Source: Anaerolentibacter hominis (GTDB taxonomy: Bacteria; Bacillota; Clostridia; Lachnospirales; Lachnospiraceae). From it: a stretch of DNA of 64,000 nucleotides. The translations under genes and the position numbers were made by a program. Below are positions 18,701 through 26,189 of this stretch, piece by piece. Each line of letters begins with the position of its first letter. Position 1 is the first letter of the stretch. The notes below the pieces were generated by a model, which worked only from the letters and a program-made list of their open reading frames with translations, did no database searches and was not told the origin of the DNA. Where the stretch lies: contig NZ_JAWDIX010000003.1 of NCBI RefSeq assembly GCF_032380675.1, forward strand, positions 124,001-188,000. Reading direction: 5' to 3'.

Positions 18701-18882
18701 GTCAGCACATGGCCGATATGAGGCTTGCCGTTCGCGGTCGGCGGGCCGTCATAGAAAGTATAGGTCTCCCCCTCTTTTCTCGCGTCGATGCTCTTTTCAA
18801 AAATGTTGTTGTCTTCCCAGAATTTCTCGACCTTTTTTTCCCTGTCCACAAAATTCAGATTCGTTGACACCTTATTGTACAT
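15709..18882 (-). CDS. ileS: Isoleucyl-tRNA synthetase
   Basis: A 1057-residue class I synthetase that charges tRNA-Ile with isoleucine. The nucleotide-binding HIGH motif is at 55-58 (GPPTANGKPHIGHVLTR). The editing domain has WTTTPWTLPSN, and KMSKS lies in GQKMSKSKGNAVDPFD near residue 600. Zinc-type Cys pairs (CPRCG, CPVCG) and an anticodon-binding domain follow. The HIGH context and length fit the IleRS2 (eukaryote-like) branch, often tolerant of mupirocin; this is family knowledge, not tested here. The ATG at 18882 has only a weak ribosome site. Expression is controlled by the T-box at 19021-19300. Confidence 0.97.
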   Translation of the reverse strand: MYNKVSTNLNFVDREKKVEKFWEDNNIFEKSIDARKEGETYTFYDGPPTANGKPHIGHVLTRVIKDMIPRYRTMKGCMVPRKAGWDTHGLPVELEVEKLLGLDGKEQIEEYGLEPFIEKCKESVWKYKGMWEDFSGTVGFWADMENPYVTYDNNFIESEWWALKQIWEKGLLYKGYKIVPYCPRCGTPLSSHEVAQGYKDVKEKSVIAKFRMKGTENEYFLAWTTTPWTLPSNVALCVNPNETYVKVQVSVNDKGNVVKEGEEDTAVKTEYYVLAEALLSVIEGTYQVLDHYKGTDLEYKEYEPLFDYADTKGKKAFYVVCDTYVTLTDGTGIVHIAPAFGEDDSKVGRRYDLPFVQLVDEKGCMKPECTDMAGLFCKEADPKVMTLLAEKGLLFKVLKFEHSYPFCWRCDTPLIYYARESWFIKMTDVKEDLIRNNNTINWIPESIGKGRFGDWLENVQDWGVSRNRYWGTPLNIWECECGHQHSIGSIEELKSMSDNCPDDIELHRPYIDAVTIKCPVCGKEMHRVPEVIDCWFDSGSMPFAQHHYPFENKELFDAQFPADFISEAVDQTRGWFYSLLAISTLIFNKAPYKNVIVLGHVQDENGQKMSKSKGNAVDPFDALNEYGADAIRWYFYSNSAPWLPNRFHGKAVMEGQRKFMGTLWNTYAFFVLYANIDQFDATKYSLEYDKLSVMDKWLLSRLNTVVGAVDENLNNYRIPEAARALQDFVDEMSNWYVRRCRERFWAKGMEQDKINAYMTLYTALVTLCKTAAPMIPFMTEDIYQNLVRSIDKDAPESIHLCDFPACDQSRIDKQLEEDMEKVLEIVVLGRACRNTANIKNRQPISRMFVKMEGEGLSEFYQDIIADELNVKAVLFTSDVRDFTTYSFKPQLRTLGRRFGKNLNEVKEVLTALDGNKAMDELNETGKLLVTVAGNEEALTEEDLLIEAAQMEGYVSDSDKGITVVLDTNLTPELIEEGFVRELISKIQTMRKEAGFEVMDHITVYESGNEKLEAILKANEAMILSEVMADALVLGETKGYVKDWNINGEDVTLGVEKN

Positions 18883-19020
18883 GTTGACATTCCATGCTCT
18901 TGTCCTGCCCCATGGCAGAACCGCTCATTCAGCCGGATGAAAGAGGTCTGAGCCTGCATGGCCTCCCTTTCCTTATTTTTTCTTCCACCGGATTGATTTT
19001 AAACAGTAGCCTATAAAATA

Positions 19021-19300
19021 AAAAACACCCCCATCCTAAACAGGATGAGGGCTTACATCTGCCGTCACAAAAACCACCTATTTAGAAGCATACAAATATA
19101 TGCCCTCCGTATAACGGCGGAAGCCGGCACAACTTACTGTAAGTTCAGTCTGCAACTCGGGAGTGATTTTCAAAAACAGTCTCTGCTCCGGGCTTTCACC
19201 ATCCCCGGCTCGCTTTGCCAGCCTGTCTGCTTTCTACTGTCTCCGTCCTCGTCTTTACCATCCTCTGCGGGCATTTTCAGCCGCAGACGGTTTCATTTCT
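19021..19300 (-). ncRNA. T-box leader (tRNA-Ile sensing) of ileS
   Basis: The minus-strand leader shows the T-box layout. A purine-rich AGAAAGCAGACAGGC region is followed by a Stem I with GAAAATCACT, where AUC would be the isoleucine specifier. Then come a variable middle and the T-box-like core TAGGTGGTTTTTGTGACGG (19062-19080). The terminator hairpin CCCTCATCCTG..AGGATGGGGG is followed by TTTTTT (ending about 19019). Uncharged tRNA-Ile would stabilise the antiterminator and permit ileS transcription. The core differs slightly from the common AGGGTGGTACCGCG. Confidence 0.85.
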
Positions 19301-19302
19301 TT

Positions 19303-19331
19303 AATATAGTATACTTATTTTCAAAAGTCAA
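19303..19331 (-). promoter_or_regulatory. Sigma-A promoter of the T-box-ileS transcript
   Basis: On the minus strand, TTGACT (19326-19331) and TATATT (19303-19308) are separated by exactly 17 bp. The transcript would start about 10 bp downstream and include the T-box. Confidence 0.8.
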
Positions 19332-19514
19332 GGCGGAAGAACCAGGGAAATGAGGCAGCCAGGCGTTTTGTTATCTGACGGATCAGCAGCCGGCTGCATG
19401 TATAGCAAAAGGCTGCACAGACAAGAATACTGACAAGACACTAGCTATTATGAAGGTAATTTGTTATAATCAGTGTGATCGGGCATTGGAATATATTTTA
19501 TCGTTATTTTTAAT

Positions 19515-19639
19515 AAGATTAGGGTGTCAAAACAGTGCTTTGCACCGTCTCTGTACCATACGTTGATGTGTAAACTTGTCTGCAATATCAATATATGGTA
19601 AGAGTATAGCACCAACGGTGCTTTAGACACCCTAATCTT
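19515..19639 (+). repeat. MITE-like 125-bp palindromic element
   Basis: Two 53-bp arms of equal length face each other across a ~19-bp centre. The outer 14 bp (AAGATTAGGGTGTC / GACACCCTAATCTT) are perfect, and the rest is an imperfect match including ACCATA and TTGAT. It holds no open frame. Size, perfect termini and palindromic body are those of a miniature inverted-repeat element mobilised in trans. No obvious target duplication is seen. The flanking 19332-19514 has no other feature that I can name. Confidence 0.6.
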
Positions 19640-19667
19640 GACAATATGTTCCGTTAAAACTTAAAAT
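19638..19667 (+). promoter_or_regulatory. Promoter of pncB, -35 overlapping the MITE end
   Basis: TTGACA (19638-19643) and TAAAAT (19662-19667) are 18 bp apart, 71 bp before the pncB start. The first two bases of the -35 are the last bases of the palindromic element, so its insertion may have created or altered this promoter. Confidence 0.65.
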
Positions 19668-19737
19668 ATTTTACAGCTACAGCCGCGCGGCATCTTAATT
19701 TACTCGGACCGTGCAGACACGAAAAGGGAGAAAGAAA

Positions 19738-21192
19738 ATGAGTATAACAAGCGAAAACCTGACTCTTCTCACCGATTTTTATGAATTGACGATGATGCAG
19801 GGTTATTTCAAGAACGGCAATAATCATAAAGTAATCTTCGATATGTTTTACCGCAGCAATCCTTCCGGCAGCGGCTACGCGATCTGCGTCGGTCTGGAAC
19901 AGGTCGTCGATTATGTAAAAAACCTGCACTTTGATGATGATGATATTTCCTATTTAAGGAGTCTTTCTATATTTGATGAGGAATTTCTGAGCTATCTGCG
20001 GAAATTCAAATTTACCGGCGACATTTACGCCGTTCCCGAAGGGACCGTGGTATTTCCCATGGAACCGTTGGTAAAAGTCATTGCACCGATTATGGAAGCC
20101 CAACTGGTGGAGACCGCGATTCTGACTATTGTCAACCATCAGAGTTTGATTGCCACCAAGGCTTCCCGGGTCTGTTTTGCGGCCAGAGGAGACGGAATCA
20201 TGGAATTCGGCCTGCGCCGTGCCCAGGGACCGGATGCCGGTACTTACGGGGCCCGCGCGGCGGTCATCGGCGGCTGCATCGGTACAAGCAATGTCCTGTC
20301 CGCCAAACTGTTCGGGATGCCGGCCCTTGGCACTCACGCTCACAGCTGGATCATGAGTTTTGACGATGAGCTGACCGCGTTCCGGAAATACGCGGAGCTT
20401 TATCCGGATAATGTAACCCTCTTGGTGGATACCTATGATACCCTTCGCTCCGGTGTGCCCCATGCCATCCAGGTATTTGAGGAACTGAGAGATGCCGGCA
20501 AAATGCCGGCCCGCTACGGAATTCGTCTGGACAGCGGCGACCTGGCATATCTTTCCAAACGCGCAAAGAAAATGTTGGATGCGGCCGGTTTTTCCGAGGC
20601 TTCCATCTGTGCCTCCAGTGATCTGGACGAATATCTGATTGATTCCCTGAAAACGCAGGGTGCGGCAATCAACTCCTGGGGCGTGGGCACCAACCTGATT
20701 ACCTCTCAGGACTGCCCGGCTTTTGGCGGGGTGTACAAGCTTGCTGCTGTAGAGAAAGATGGAAAATTCATTCCGAAGATCAAGATTTCCGAGAACCACA
20801 GCAAGATCACAAATCCGGGCAATAAAACAATCTACCGGGTTTACGACAAAGAAGAGCATAAAATTAAGGCCGATCTGATTTCCATGGTGGGTGAGAAATT
20901 TAACACCGACAATACTTTGCTGCTGTTTGATCCCATCGCCACCTGGAAGAAGACATATATGAAACCTGGCACCTATGAATTAAGAGAACTTCTGGTTCCT
21001 GTCTTCCTGAACGGGGAATGTGTATACCAGTCTCCATCAACTATGGATATCCGCACCTACTGCCAGGAAGAATTAAACACGCTCTGGGATGAGACCCGGC
21101 GTCTGGTCAATCCTCAGGAGGTGTATGTCGATCTCTCCAATGAGCTGTGGCAGGTAAAAAATCAGCTGCTTGACCGCACCAGCCTTCACTGA
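19738..21192 (+). CDS. pncB: Nicotinate phosphoribosyltransferase
   Basis: A 484-residue cytoplasmic enzyme that converts nicotinate and PRPP to nicotinate mononucleotide in NAD salvage. The family hallmark GTHAHSWIMSF (198-208) holds the phosphorylated catalytic His. RLDSGDLAYLS and SSDLDEYLI follow in the phosphoribosyl-binding half. I chose the ATG at 19738 because GGGAGA precedes it at seven bases; the in-frame ATG at 19711 lacks a site. It stands alone between its own promoter and the terminator at 21245-21278. It relates functionally to niaR at 39870, the niacin-responsive repressor gene in the same window, although no matching palindrome was seen here. Confidence 0.96.
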   Translation: MSITSENLTLLTDFYELTMMQGYFKNGNNHKVIFDMFYRSNPSGSGYAICVGLEQVVDYVKNLHFDDDDISYLRSLSIFDEEFLSYLRKFKFTGDIYAVPEGTVVFPMEPLVKVIAPIMEAQLVETAILTIVNHQSLIATKASRVCFAARGDGIMEFGLRRAQGPDAGTYGARAAVIGGCIGTSNVLSAKLFGMPALGTHAHSWIMSFDDELTAFRKYAELYPDNVTLLVDTYDTLRSGVPHAIQVFEELRDAGKMPARYGIRLDSGDLAYLSKRAKKMLDAAGFSEASICASSDLDEYLIDSLKTQGAAINSWGVGTNLITSQDCPAFGGVYKLAAVEKDGKFIPKIKISENHSKITNPGNKTIYRVYDKEEHKIKADLISMVGEKFNTDNTLLLFDPIATWKKTYMKPGTYELRELLVPVFLNGECVYQSPSTMDIRTYCQEELNTLWDETRRLVNPQEVYVDLSNELWQVKNQLLDRTSLH

Positions 21193-21244
21193 AATAGTGA
21201 TTAAGGCACTGATATAAGATATAACATAAGCATATTTTTTTTAA

Positions 21245-21278
21245 GAGGATGGTGAAGATACACCATCCTCATTTTTTT
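21245..21278 (+). terminator. Rho-independent terminator of pncB
   Basis: GAGGATGGTG and CACCATCCTC form a perfect 10-bp stem with a 6-nt loop, followed by ATTTTTTT. It lies 53 bp after pncB. Confidence 0.93.
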
Positions 21279-21489
21279 CGTCCATTCATCCCCCGAACGA
21301 CATATACTGTTGGTAAAATAAAATTTTGGGGTGTTACTATGATAAATAAGTCCGATCACTTATTTGCAATCAGACGGTCCGCAAAGTGTACCGGCGTTTG
21401 CTTCGATAAAATACTGTCGGCAACAGCAGAAGAGAAACCGCCTTCGCGAATTTCTCCCCCCGTCGCAACACTCCGGAATGGAGGCCGCT

Positions 21490-22080
21490 ATGAATGATCG
21501 TTCCATTCTTATATTAGTAAATAAATCGCACCGGCTGAGCGCAGACTATATTCCGCCCTGTCTGGTAAGGCCAAATGTGCCTTTTGCCGACTCTCATGCG
21601 CAGGGGGAAAAGACACTTCTGGTCCAGAAGGCTGCCTGCGCTCTGGAAATTCTGTTTGCTGCGGCAGCTATGGACGGCCTGTTCCTGTATGCAGTATCCG
21701 GGTTCCGTTCCTATGGGCGGCAAAAAGAAATATATGAGGCAAATCTCCGGGAAAAGGGGGAAGAGCACACCAGCCTGTACTCCGCGCCTCCCGGCGCCAG
21801 TGAGCATCAGACAGGTCTCGCCATGGATGTTTCTTCCGCTTCGGCAGACTTTGGCCTGGAAGAATCTTTTGCCGATACAGCGGAGGGCAGATGGCTTGCA
21901 GCCAACTCCTGGCGGTATGGATTCATCATCCGGTATCCTTCAGATAAAACCTGTATCACCGGATATGCCTATGAGCCCTGGCACCTGCGGTATGTGGGAA
22001 TGATCCCCGCCACATACATGTACAAAAATAATATTACGCTGGAAGAATATTACCGCCGCTGCTGCGGATGTCCCTGCTGA
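21490..22080 (+). CDS. M15-family D-alanyl-D-alanine carboxypeptidase-like protein
   Basis: A 196-residue LAS/VanY-type zinc peptidase. SEHQTGLAMDVS carries the SxHxxGxAxD motif (His and Asp zinc ligands), and EPWHLRYVG carries the catalytic Glu and third ligand His. GFRSYGRQKEIYE is also characteristic. Such enzymes remove the terminal D-Ala from peptidoglycan precursors. The ATG at 21490 follows GGAGG closely. Upstream in-frame codons to 21364 encode no hydrophobic segment, so the protein seems to lack a signal peptide, unlike most VanY or DacB-like enzymes that act outside. Between the pncB terminator and this gene I see no other feature. No two-component or van ligase genes are adjacent. 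Confidence 0.85.
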   Translation: MNDRSILILVNKSHRLSADYIPPCLVRPNVPFADSHAQGEKTLLVQKAACALEILFAAAAMDGLFLYAVSGFRSYGRQKEIYEANLREKGEEHTSLYSAPPGASEHQTGLAMDVSSASADFGLEESFADTAEGRWLAANSWRYGFIIRYPSDKTCITGYAYEPWHLRYVGMIPATYMYKNNITLEEYYRRCCGCPC

Positions 22081-22100
22081 CTTGATACGCCGGGAATGGC

Positions 22101-22129
22101 TGGAAAGAAATTCCCATCTGTGATATACT
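22101..22129 (+). promoter_or_regulatory. Candidate promoter of plsC
   Basis: TGGAAA (22101-22106) and TATACT (22124-22129) are separated by 17 bp. Transcription would start inside the first palindrome of the repeat leader, placing all the repeats in the 5' untranslated RNA. Confidence 0.5.
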
Positions 22130-22290
22130 AAATGAAATCTCACTATGTGAGATTTCATTTAACTACTTGATTGCCGAAGGAAATTAAGTAGTTTCCCGTT
22201 TTCTCACTATGTGAGATTTAGTTTAACTACTTGATTGCCGAAGGGAATTAAGTAGTTTCCCGTTTCCTCACTATGTGAGATTTCATTTAA
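22130..22290 (+). repeat. 64-bp tandem repeats with alternating hairpins in the plsC leader
   Basis: CTCACTATGTGAG recurs at 22139, 22203 and 22267, an exact 64-bp period. The first copy is the centre of a perfect 31-bp palindrome (22130-22160), AAATGAAATCTCAC-TAT-GTGAGATTTCATTT. Between copies lies a second hairpin, AACTACTT...AAGTAGTT, twice. The transcript would thus carry hairpins A-B-A-B-A before the plsC ribosome site. No T tract follows any of them, so they are not simple terminators. No known operator was recognised. Confidence 0.85.
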
Positions 22291-22316
22291 CTTATTACTG
22301 CTAAGGAGATATTCAG

Positions 22317-23063
22317 ATGAGAACGTTTTTGGTCGGCCTGTTTCTGGTCCTTTTTGCAATTGTCAGTATTCCTTTGTATCTCGTGGAATTTATTATTGGT
22401 AAAATCAATCCGCATGCCAAGGTAAGTTCATCCCAGTTTATCGTGTCCCATGCGATGAAATTCATCCTGAAGGTGATCACGAATGCTAAAGTAACGGTGA
22501 AGGGTCTGGAAAATGTTCCGAAGGACGAACCGATTCTCTTTGTCAGCAACCACAGAAGTTATTATGATATTCTGATGGTATATACCACCACGCCGAAGCT
22601 GACCGGCTTTGTCGCCAAGAAAGAGATGGAGCGTATCCCCTGCATCAGCCGCTGGATGCGTTATCTCAACTGTGTTTTTTTGGACCGGGACGATATCCGG
22701 GCTGGATTAAAGACCATTCTGACAGCGATAGATCATATCAAGGAAGGTTACTCCGTACACATCGCCCCGGAGGGCACCCGAAATCAGGGCCGCGAGATGC
22801 TTCCCTTTAAGGAAGGCAGTTTTAAAATTGCGCAGAAGACCGGCTGTCTTATCGTGCCGGTTGCCATTAATAACACGGATAAACTCTTTGAAAATCAGTT
22901 TCCCTGGATCAGGAAGGCTAATGTTTCTATCGAATACGGGAAGCCCATTCAATTAAAGGATCTTGACCCGGAGGACAAAAAACATCCCGCCCCCTATGTG
23001 CAGGAGATCATCCGCCGGATGTATGAAGCAAACCAAACGTATCTGGATTCACTTGAAAAATAA
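22317..23063 (+). CDS. plsC: 1-acyl-sn-glycerol-3-phosphate acyltransferase
   Basis: A 248-residue membrane-associated acyltransferase of phospholipid synthesis, converting lysophosphatidate to phosphatidate. An N-terminal transmembrane helix (about 3-27) precedes the catalytic motif NHRSYYD (78-84, NHx4D). EGTRNQG, the acceptor-phosphate binding block, lies near 156, and VPVAINNTD is motif IV. AAGGAG precedes the ATG. The gene sits alone after the repeat leader at 22130-22290 and is closed by a terminator at 23078-23115. Regulation through the leader is inferred from position. Confidence 0.95.
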   Translation: MRTFLVGLFLVLFAIVSIPLYLVEFIIGKINPHAKVSSSQFIVSHAMKFILKVITNAKVTVKGLENVPKDEPILFVSNHRSYYDILMVYTTTPKLTGFVAKKEMERIPCISRWMRYLNCVFLDRDDIRAGLKTILTAIDHIKEGYSVHIAPEGTRNQGREMLPFKEGSFKIAQKTGCLIVPVAINNTDKLFENQFPWIRKANVSIEYGKPIQLKDLDPEDKKHPAPYVQEIIRRMYEANQTYLDSLEK

Positions 23064-23077
23064 TAAATTTATCTCAT

Positions 23078-23115
23078 AAGGGGATTCTGCAAAAGCAGCA
23101 TCTCCTTTCTTTTTT
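23078..23115 (+). terminator. Rho-independent terminator of plsC
   Basis: AAGGGGAT-T-CTGC, loop AAAA, GCAG-C-ATCTCCTT, then TTCTTTTTT. It lies 14 bp after the stop codon. Confidence 0.9.
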
Positions 23116-23272
23116 CCCGCCGTAAATCCCCTGTCCGCAGGGTATCCTGCACCCTGAAGGTCTGTCTGTCCGCCCTTTTTCTGTTAACTTGAGAATTTTC
23201 CATTTTGCTATTTATTTTTGGCAAAATAAATGATACAATAACAAAGCATGTATGAAAGAAAGGGGTAGGCAG

Positions 23273-23719
23273 ATGCAAACGTGGCAGATTGTTTTATTAG
23301 TCGTTTTAGCCGTTGTGCTGGTCGTTTTGGCCGTACTGTATTTTGTTGGAAGAAAACTTCAGAAGAAGCAGGATCAGGCTTCCGCTCAGCTGGAGGTCGG
23401 CAAGCAGACCGTTTCCATGCTGGTTATTGATAAAAAAAGGATGAAGTTAAAAGAGGCCGGGCTTCCCAGTATCGTCCTGGAACAGACTCCCAAGTATCTG
23501 CGGGGTTCCAAGGTTCCGATCGTGAAAGCCAAGGTAGGGCCGAAGATTATGTCTTTAGTGTGTGATGAGAAAATCTTTGATTATGTGCCTGTGAAGAAGG
23601 AAATCAAGGCTGTAGTCAATGGTATTTACATCATGGATGTAAGAGGAATCCGTACCGGATTGGAAAAACCGGCTAAGCTCTCCCTTCGTCAGAAACTGGC
23701 GAAGAAGTTAACAAAATAA
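23273..23719 (+). CDS. Single-pass membrane protein of unknown function
   Basis: A 148-residue protein with one N-terminal transmembrane helix (about 5-25, LVVLAVVLVVLAVLYF), a short basic linker and a ~115-residue cytoplasmic domain. The domain is Lys-rich, with TVSMLVIDKKRMKLKEAGLP and KVPIVKAKVGPKIMSLVCD. The style is that of a conserved Lachnospiraceae protein without a named domain. I know no function. I chose the ATG at 23273 because AGGGG and GTAGG precede it; the ATG at 23252 has no site. Its own terminator follows at 23731-23767, so it is monocistronic. Confidence 0.8.
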   Translation: MQTWQIVLLVVLAVVLVVLAVLYFVGRKLQKKQDQASAQLEVGKQTVSMLVIDKKRMKLKEAGLPSIVLEQTPKYLRGSKVPIVKAKVGPKIMSLVCDEKIFDYVPVKKEIKAVVNGIYIMDVRGIRTGLEKPAKLSLRQKLAKKLTK

Positions 23720-23730
23720 TATGAATCTGA

Positions 23731-23767
23731 AACCTCCGTTCCTGCTAAATGGACCGGAGGTTTTTTG
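23731..23767 (+). terminator. Rho-independent terminator
   Basis: AACCTCCG and CGGAGGTT (extended by TCC/GGA) form the stem with an 8-nt loop, followed by TTTTTTG. It lies just after the 23273-23719 gene. Confidence 0.92.
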
Positions 23768-23794
23768 TTTCGAATAAAAAGGGAGGCCAGTGCT

Positions 23795-24277
23795 GTGGAC
23801 TATAGAATCAGAGAAATGAAAAGGGAAGAATATCCCCTGCTGGAGCGATTTTTATATGAGGCTATTTTCCAGAGGGCAGGAGCAGAACCGCTGCCGGAAG
23901 CAGTCATTTTCAATCCAGACTTATACCGGTACATAGATCGGTTTGGAGAAAAAATGGATGATTACTGCCTATGTGCGGAGGCGGATGGTCAAGTCGTCGG
24001 GGCCGTCTGGGTAAGGACGATTCCCGGCTACGGCAGCATTAACGAAACCACTCCTGAGCTAGCTATTTCCCTTCTGCCGGAGGTGCGCGGCAGAGGGATT
24101 GGGACTGAATTGCTGCACCGTATTCTGCTGCATTTGAAAGAGTCGGGATATCCGGAAATCTCCCTGTCGGTGCAGAAGGATAATTACGCGCGAAATATGT
24201 ATCTGGGCGCAGGTTTTCAGATTTTGAAAGAAACCGAAGAAGAGTGGGTTATGGTTTGCAGATTAGAGGAAGTGTGA
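23795..24277 (+). CDS. GNAT-family N-acetyltransferase
   Basis: A 160-residue acetyltransferase. The acetyl-CoA loop VRGRGIGTELLHRIL fits R-x-x-G-x-G. AISLLPE forms the beta-4 strand, and DNYARNMYLGAGFQ is the typical C-terminal motif B. The substrate cannot be told from the sequence. I chose the GTG at 23795 because GGGAGG lies eight bases upstream; a TTG at 23765 lies within the preceding terminator. No co-transcribed partner is evident. Confidence 0.88.
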   Translation: MDYRIREMKREEYPLLERFLYEAIFQRAGAEPLPEAVIFNPDLYRYIDRFGEKMDDYCLCAEADGQVVGAVWVRTIPGYGSINETTPELAISLLPEVRGRGIGTELLHRILLHLKESGYPEISLSVQKDNYARNMYLGAGFQILKETEEEWVMVCRLEEV

Positions 24278-24296
24278 GCGGAGGATAATTCATATC

Positions 24297-24446
24297 ATGG
24301 GGAGAAATTATTTATATATTTTATTATCCGGGATCATTGTTATCCTTATGATCATCTTCACAGCAGATCATGGGCAGTCATATATTGGGCCTAATATTAT
24401 CCTGCTTCCGAAACCTCTGGTAAATATCCGGAAGGTAATGCTATAA
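24297..24446 (+). CDS. Possible 49-residue membrane peptide
   Basis: A short frame, MGRNYLYILLSGIIVILM..., with one hydrophobic helix (about 5-22) and a polar tail ending NIRKVML. GGAGG lies 12 bases upstream, a rather long distance. It falls between the acetyltransferase and the response regulator gene on the same strand. It could be a real small membrane protein linked to the two-component system, or chance. Confidence 0.3.
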   Translation: MGRNYLYILLSGIIVILMIIFTADHGQSYIGPNIILLPKPLVNIRKVML

Positions 24447-24509
24447 TAATGGCGAATACCACGAGCTTCAAATATCTGAATGAAAATGCTTCCAAAAAGA
24501 GGGTCTGCA

Positions 24510-25178
24510 ATGAAACGAATTCTAATTGTCGAGGACGACGAGAAACTGAATGAAGGAATTAAACTAACCTTGCGGAATGACTATTCCTGTGCGCAGGCTT
24601 TCTCACTGCGAACCGCGGGAGATATGCTGAAACAGCAGCAGCCTGATCTGATTTTATTAGATGTGAATCTGCCGGATGGGAACGGCCTGGACTTTCTGAA
24701 AGAACTACGAAAGACAAGCAAAATCCCGGTTATTATGCTTACCGTCAATAAAATGGAAATGGATATTGTAACCGGATTGGAATTGGGTGCAAATGACTAC
24801 ATTACCAAGCCATTCAGTCTGATGGTTTTACGGGCCAGGGTAGGTGTCCAGCTGCGAAATGAAAGAAATACGGAGGAAGTATACCGGAGCGGGAATTTCT
24901 ATTTTGATTTTTACAAAATGGAGTTCCTGAATGGGATCGATCTCCTGGAGCTAAGCAAGACAGAGCAGCGGTTACTCCGCTGCCTCCTTGAAAATAAGGG
25001 AAAGAGTGTGAGCCGGGGCCAGCTGATAGACCAGGTTTGGCAGGGAGATACGGAGTTTGTAGATGAACACGCGCTTACGGTTGCCGTCAACCGTCTGAGA
25101 AATAAGCTGGGGGATAACCCAAATCATCCGGAGTATATCAAGACCGTATATGGTATCGGATACACCTGGACAAAATGA
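24510..25178 (+). CDS. OmpR-family response regulator
   Basis: A 222-residue regulator. The acidic pocket is VEDD (7-10), the phospho-acceptor Asp51 lies in LLDVNLPDGNG, and Lys lies in DYITKPFS. The winged helix ends YIKTVYGIGYTW. I chose the ATG at 24510 because AAGAGGG precedes it; the upstream ATG at 24480 has no site. It pairs with the kinase 27 bp downstream and probably controls the ABC transporter genes at 26376-29626. It resembles VanR/BceR-type regulators of cell-envelope stress. Confidence 0.92.
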   Translation: MKRILIVEDDEKLNEGIKLTLRNDYSCAQAFSLRTAGDMLKQQQPDLILLDVNLPDGNGLDFLKELRKTSKIPVIMLTVNKMEMDIVTGLELGANDYITKPFSLMVLRARVGVQLRNERNTEEVYRSGNFYFDFYKMEFLNGIDLLELSKTEQRLLRCLLENKGKSVSRGQLIDQVWQGDTEFVDEHALTVAVNRLRNKLGDNPNHPEYIKTVYGIGYTWTK

Positions 25179-25205
25179 CGGGAGTTTGAATGCTGGGGGT
25201 AAGAT

Positions 25206-26141
25206 ATGGATTTAAGCTATCTGGCAATTGCGGTTTCTTCTGCGGCAGTCCTGCTAATCGCAGTTTGTATTTGTATTATTTTTTATGTTGTGAGAAGAGA
25301 GCACCGAATCATGAACCGGCTGCAGGACATGCTGGATGAAGCAATCCAGCGAAAGTTTCAGGATGTACACCTGGATGAGACAAAACTGTCAGCGATAGAA
25401 AGCAACATGTGGCGTTATCTGTGCGATAATGAGATTGCTGTCCAAAAGCTCTCGGAAGAGAAGGAACAGCTGCAGGCATTGATATCCGATCTTTCTCATC
25501 AGGCTGTTACCCCCATTGCAAATATTTTGATTTACGCGCAGCTGCTTCGTGAATGGCAGCCAGCGGATTCCGGCAGTGACAGCCTGGAAGCCATCGCTGC
25601 TATTCGGGATCAGGCAGAAAAGCTGGATTTCTTAATTGAATTGCTGTTAAAATTATCCCGGACAGAAACTGGAATCATTTATGTAAGGGTGAAGAAGCAA
25701 AGTATCGAGCCGGTATTGGCCGCCGTACAGAAGCAGTTTATCCCCAAGTCCGAGGGGAAAGGGATTCAGTTTACTGTGGAGAGCGCCGATGAGACGGCTG
25801 TATTTGACTTAAAATGGACGATAGAAGCCGTTGCCAATATCGTTGATAATGCCATAAAATATACGCCTTCCGGCGGAACTGTCCGAGTACGTGCGGTTGC
25901 TGCTGTTTCGTTTGTCCGGATTGATGTGACAGATACTGGAATGGGAGTTTTGGAGTCGGAGCAGGCCAATATATTTACCCGATTTTATCGCTCTCCCGAG
26001 GTAAGTGATGCCCCGGGCCTGGGAATCGGCTTATACCTGGCACAGGAAGTAATGAAAGCACAGAACGGTTATATTAAGCTCACATCAAAAGAAGGTGAGG
26101 GCAGTATTTTCTCGATATTTTTACTGAAACAGGAAGGGTAG
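25206..26141 (+). CDS. Sensor histidine kinase, single-helix
   Basis: A 311-residue kinase with one N-terminal transmembrane helix (about 6-28) and almost no external part. The phospho-acceptor motif is DLSHQAVTPI with His98; Gln follows His as in the kinase at 4188. N-box IVDNAIKY, G1 DTGMGV, F-box FTRFYRS and G2 GLGIGLYLA are all present. With only one helix and no sensor loop it probably receives its signal from a partner, plausibly the FtsX-type permease encoded downstream. Confidence 0.92.
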   Translation: MDLSYLAIAVSSAAVLLIAVCICIIFYVVRREHRIMNRLQDMLDEAIQRKFQDVHLDETKLSAIESNMWRYLCDNEIAVQKLSEEKEQLQALISDLSHQAVTPIANILIYAQLLREWQPADSGSDSLEAIAAIRDQAEKLDFLIELLLKLSRTETGIIYVRVKKQSIEPVLAAVQKQFIPKSEGKGIQFTVESADETAVFDLKWTIEAVANIVDNAIKYTPSGGTVRVRAVAAVSFVRIDVTDTGMGVLESEQANIFTRFYRSPEVSDAPGLGIGLYLAQEVMKAQNGYIKLTSKEGEGSIFSIFLLKQEG

Positions 26142-26189
26142 ATCAAAAGCGGCAGAGTTTTAAAGTGCACCCCAAATGTCAGACCTATC

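Noticed and set aside
22130..22290. Regular 64-bp spacing of short palindromes, CRISPR-like at first sight
   Set aside because: The spacers are also repeats (the second hairpin recurs), only two and a half units exist, and no cas genes are present.
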